A DNA stretch of 64,000 nucleotides. It comes from an uncultured Synechococcus sp. (lineage in GTDB: Bacteria > Cyanobacteriota > Cyanobacteriia > PCC-6307 > Cyanobiaceae). The notes beneath the pieces were generated by a model that saw nothing but the letters and a program-made list of their open reading frames with translations, was not told the DNA's origin and made no database searches. The stretch covers positions 1 through 64,000 of the forward strand of contig CAINZT010000129.1 in the NCBI GenBank assembly GCA_903855705.1, in the 5' to 3' direction. Below, piece after piece: positions 61,723 through 64,000 of the stretch; the stretch's first letter is position 1, and every line of letters begins with the position of its first letter. Position numbers and translations under genes: made by a program.

Positions 61723-62874
61723 TCAGTTGGAAGTGCCGGTGCTGGATGCAGCGGCAACTTTAACGGGCATGAACGATCTCAATAGGGCCGTATTGCTGAC
61801 CACCACCTGATCCCCAGATGCCAGACCAGAGATCACGGGGAAGCGGTTGTGATCCAAGGTGCCGAGACTGACCAGGGTTTGCACCACGATCGGGGTCGTG
61901 GGCGGCAGGGACTCAAACATCGCCTTCTGGGCCGCCAGCATCTCAGTGGAGGCCTTGATCTTCGGCAACAGCACTGACAGGGGGAACACCTTATAAACGA
62001 AAGGCTGCTGGGCCTGCATCATCACCGCTTGCACTGGCACCGACAACTGGCGCTTGCTGCCCGTGATAATGCGATTACGCACATACATGCCGGTCTTTAA
62101 GGCGCCAGTAGGGTTCAGGAAGGTTGCCTTGACAAGCACAGTATTTGGAGAGTTTTGAGTGCCACTAACGCCGAAGTAGGGTGATATGAATACCACCTTG
62201 CCGATCCCCTTGACAGGCGGATTGCTCTGGGAGACAAGTTGAACTCGCTGGCCCAGCTTGACACTGCTGGATTGGGTTGCCGGCACATCCATCAAGGTCC
62301 ATAGCAGACTGTTATCGACAATCCCTGCAATGGCCTGGCCCTGCTTAACGTAATCGCCCAGCTTTACGGTATCCAAATCACCGATCTTTCCGTCGATCGG
62401 CGAAGTTACAAATTTATAATGGAGGGTGGCCCGATTGGCTGTCACTTGGTCGCGGCTCTTAATGGCCTGAGTTATGTAGTAATCGCGATCCTTTGTTGAA
62501 ACAGCCCCTTGATTATTCAAAAAGACATAGCGCTCGGCATTGAGTCTGTCCTTAAGGGCTTCCGCTTTGCTGGCATTGAGAGTGGCCGTTTCCTGTACGT
62601 TGTCCAGCACCAATATCTTTTGGCCGGCTTTGAGCCGCTGCCCCTGGGTGGCCAGAATCTTGACCACCCGACCATCGGCCTCCGGTCTCATCGCCACACT
62701 TGAGGTGGAGTCGAGGCGACTGACCACATCAATGCCAGGACTGAAGGAAGCCTCGCCGATGCGCTCCACCTGAACCGAGAGGGGCTCCCGGGCCGGGGGC
62801 TTGGACCCACAGCCCCCGAGCGCAACCAGCCCGAGCAAGGCGAGGAAGGGTCTTAATCGACGCACGGAAGTCAT
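61723..62874 (-). CDS. RND efflux periplasmic adaptor lipoprotein
   Basis: A 383-residue membrane-fusion protein. The lipobox ALGGC anchors it in the inner membrane. The order is barrel-sandwich half (GRVVKILATQGQRLKAGQKILVLDN), a helical hairpin (about 95-155), the second lipoyl half (TSPIDGKIGDLDTVKLGDYVKQGQ), then beta-barrel and membrane-proximal domains (LKTGMYVRNRIITG, VPVQAVMMQ). It bridges the permease to an outer-membrane channel. The middle of the gene is lower in GC than its ends. Confidence 0.93.
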   Translation of the reverse strand: MTSVRRLRPFLALLGLVALGGCGSKPPAREPLSVQVERIGEASFSPGIDVVSRLDSTSSVAMRPEADGRVVKILATQGQRLKAGQKILVLDNVQETATLNASKAEALKDRLNAERYVFLNNQGAVSTKDRDYYITQAIKSRDQVTANRATLHYKFVTSPIDGKIGDLDTVKLGDYVKQGQAIAGIVDNSLLWTLMDVPATQSSSVKLGQRVQLVSQSNPPVKGIGKVVFISPYFGVSGTQNSPNTVLVKATFLNPTGALKTGMYVRNRIITGSKRQLSVPVQAVMMQAQQPFVYKVFPLSVLLPKIKASTEMLAAQKAMFESLPPTTPIVVQTLVSLGTLDHNRFPVISGLASGDQVVVSNTALLRSFMPVKVAAASSTGTSN

Positions 62875-62974
62875 TCAAGTTGCCAGCAAGTTACCGGACA
62901 AGCAGCGAAATGGCCGCAGCCCAGGCGATGAAATGGGAAGGTTGTGATCCCAATGGGGGCCTGCCCCTGGCACC

Positions 62975-64000
62975 GTGGCCGACCTGTTCAGCCATCACCG
63001 CGAAACCCAGCTGGCCCAGCTGGCGCCCCTAGCCGACCGGATGCGGCCCCGCAGCCTGGAGGAGTTCCAAGGCCAGGAGGCAATCCTGGGGCCGGGCCGG
63101 CTGCTGCGCCGGGCGATCCAGGCCGATCGGGTCGGCAACCTGATCCTGCATGGGCCGCCGGGGGTGGGCAAAACCACCCTGGCCCGCATCATTGCCGCCA
63201 CCACCCGCGCCCACTTCAGCAGCCTCAACGCCGTGCTCGCCGGGGTGAAGGACCTGCGCAGCGAGGTGGACGCGGCCAAGCGGCGCCTAGAGCAGCACAG
63301 CCTGCGCACCCTGCTGTTCATCGATGAGGTGCATCGCTTCAACAGTGCCCAGCAGGATGCCCTGCTGCCCTGGGTCGAAAACGGCACCGTGACCCTGATC
63401 GGGGCCACCACCGAAAACCCCTATTTCGAGGTCAACAAGGCCCTGGTCAGTCGCTCGCGGCTGTTCCGGATGCAACCGCTGGAGCCTGCCCATCTCCAGG
63501 CCCTGCTGCACCGGGCCCTGGCCGACCCGGAGCGGGGCTATGGCCGGAGGCGGGTGGACATCACGGCCGAGGCGGCGGCCCATCTGGTGGATGTGGCCGG
63601 CGGCGATGCCCGCAGCCTGCTCAACGCCCTGGAGCTGGCGGTGGAAACCACCGCGCCCGTGCCTCTAAGCAAGCCCGATCCCCATGCCGACCCGGATCCA
63701 AGCTCTTCAACCGGCGAGCCCAGCGGTCCAGGGGCCACCCCGGCTGGAGTAATCCGCATCGATCTGGCCATCGCCGAGGAATCGATCCAGCAGCGGGCCG
63801 TGCTCTACGACAAGCAGGGCGATGCCCACTTCGACACGATCAGCGCCTTTATTAAGTCGCTGCGGGGCTCCGATGCCGATGCCGCCCTGTTCTGGCTGGC
63901 GCGCATGGTGGAGGCGGGCGAAAACCCCCGCTTCATCTTCCGGCGCATGCTGATCTCCGCCGGCGAGGACATCGGCCTAGCCGATCCCCAGGCGATGGTG
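62975..64000 (+). CDS. rarA: RarA/MgsA-type AAA+ ATPase (partial, runs off window)
   Basis: The first 342 codons from a GTG (VADLFSHHRETQL). Clamp-loader-like motifs are RMRPRSLEEFQGQEAILGPG, Walker A HGPPGVGKTTLARI, Walker B LLFIDEVHRFNSAQQDALLP, sensor 1 GATTENPYFEVN, the arginine-finger loop LVSRSRLFRM and GGDARSLLNALE. Then come SAFIKSLRGSDADAALFWLARM and the downstream EDIGLADP. RarA acts at stalled replication forks. A Pro/Asp/Ser-rich insert (KPDPHADPDPSSSTGEPSGP) interrupts the middle. No stop is reached, so it is absent from the ORF track. Confidence 0.95.
   Translation, partial: MADLFSHHRETQLAQLAPLADRMRPRSLEEFQGQEAILGPGRLLRRAIQADRVGNLILHGPPGVGKTTLARIIAATTRAHFSSLNAVLAGVKDLRSEVDAAKRRLEQHSLRTLLFIDEVHRFNSAQQDALLPWVENGTVTLIGATTENPYFEVNKALVSRSRLFRMQPLEPAHLQALLHRALADPERGYGRRRVDITAEAAAHLVDVAGGDARSLLNALELAVETTAPVPLSKPDPHADPDPSSSTGEPSGPGATPAGVIRIDLAIAEESIQQRAVLYDKQGDAHFDTISAFIKSLRGSDADAALFWLARMVEAGENPRFIFRRMLISAGEDIGLADPQAMV

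Overview
The window is a high-GC chromosomal segment of an alpha-cyanobacterium, most likely a Synechococcus/Cyanobium-type picocyanobacterium. The evidence is seen directly. There is a circularly permuted (two-piece) tmRNA gene whose tag reads ANNIVRFSRQAAPVAA. There are genes for PsbX, Ycf66, a high-light-inducible protein, a phycobilisome rod-core linker (CpcG), a CpcS/CpeS-type bilin lyase, the FTR catalytic subunit, and an orange carotenoid protein (OCP) module. The chromosomal backbone (smc - PRC-barrel - accC - yggT - psbX - ycf66 - hli - ABC - HIT; suf operon - ftrC / sufR; pgm; rarA) resembles the usual picocyanobacterial gene order as I know it.

Layout. 0.4-3.1 kb: an autotransporter (type V secretion) gene whose 5' half is AT-richer than its 3' half. 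3.2-3.5 kb: permuted ssrA on the minus strand. 3.6-12.7 kb: THUMP-type RNA methyltransferase, two small membrane-anchored proteins (holin-X-like and DUF883-like), smc, a PRC-barrel protein, msrB, an LpxB-related glycosyltransferase-like protein and tRNA-Leu(GAG). 12.8-17.6 kb: accC, yggT, psbX, ycf66, two overlapping TolB-like lipoprotein genes and hli. 17.6-28.4 kb: ABC_membrane_2-type transporter, HIT protein, YifB/ComM ATPase with a long low-complexity insert, a tiny ORF, rpsU, DUF3747 secreted protein with a peptide minisatellite, peptide deformylase, S9 peptidase and a GltS-type transporter. 28.5-40.7 kb is more accessory: aldolase/dehydrogenase fusion, the ocp-crtW-frp operon, a flavodoxin-fold oxidoreductase, mtnA, a DUF1543 protein, an aldo/keto reductase, a methyltransferase and a metallophosphoesterase, with two gene-poor stretches that carry short tandem repeats.

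40.7-50.8 kb: sufBCDS with ftrC just upstream on the same strand; divergently sufR, a conserved small gene, a bilin lyase and cpcG; then a DUF4912 protein and a small membrane protein. 50.9-56.5 kb is accessory again: a phospholipase-D-like lipoprotein with an EF-hand-like loop, a divergent NmrA/HxlR pair, a papain-like protease fused to a TerB-like region and a long poly-Glu tail, and a small secreted protein. 56.6-64 kb: pgm, an RND efflux pump and its adaptor, and the start of rarA, which runs off the window.

The genes serve phycobilisome light harvesting (CpcG, CpcS), its photoprotection (OCP quencher, ketocarotenoid synthesis, FRP reset, HliP), Fe-S cluster assembly under SufR, light-linked thiol redox control (FtrC), fatty-acid synthesis (AccC) and translation quality control (tmRNA, Def, MsrB). 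I found no CRISPR array, rRNA operon, insertion sequence or prophage. The items most worth following up are the papain/TerB/poly-Glu protein with two leader hairpins, the PLD lipoprotein with an EF-hand loop, the mosaic autotransporter, the near-perfect palindrome between ftrC and sufR, and the recurrent low-complexity insertions in otherwise conserved enzymes.
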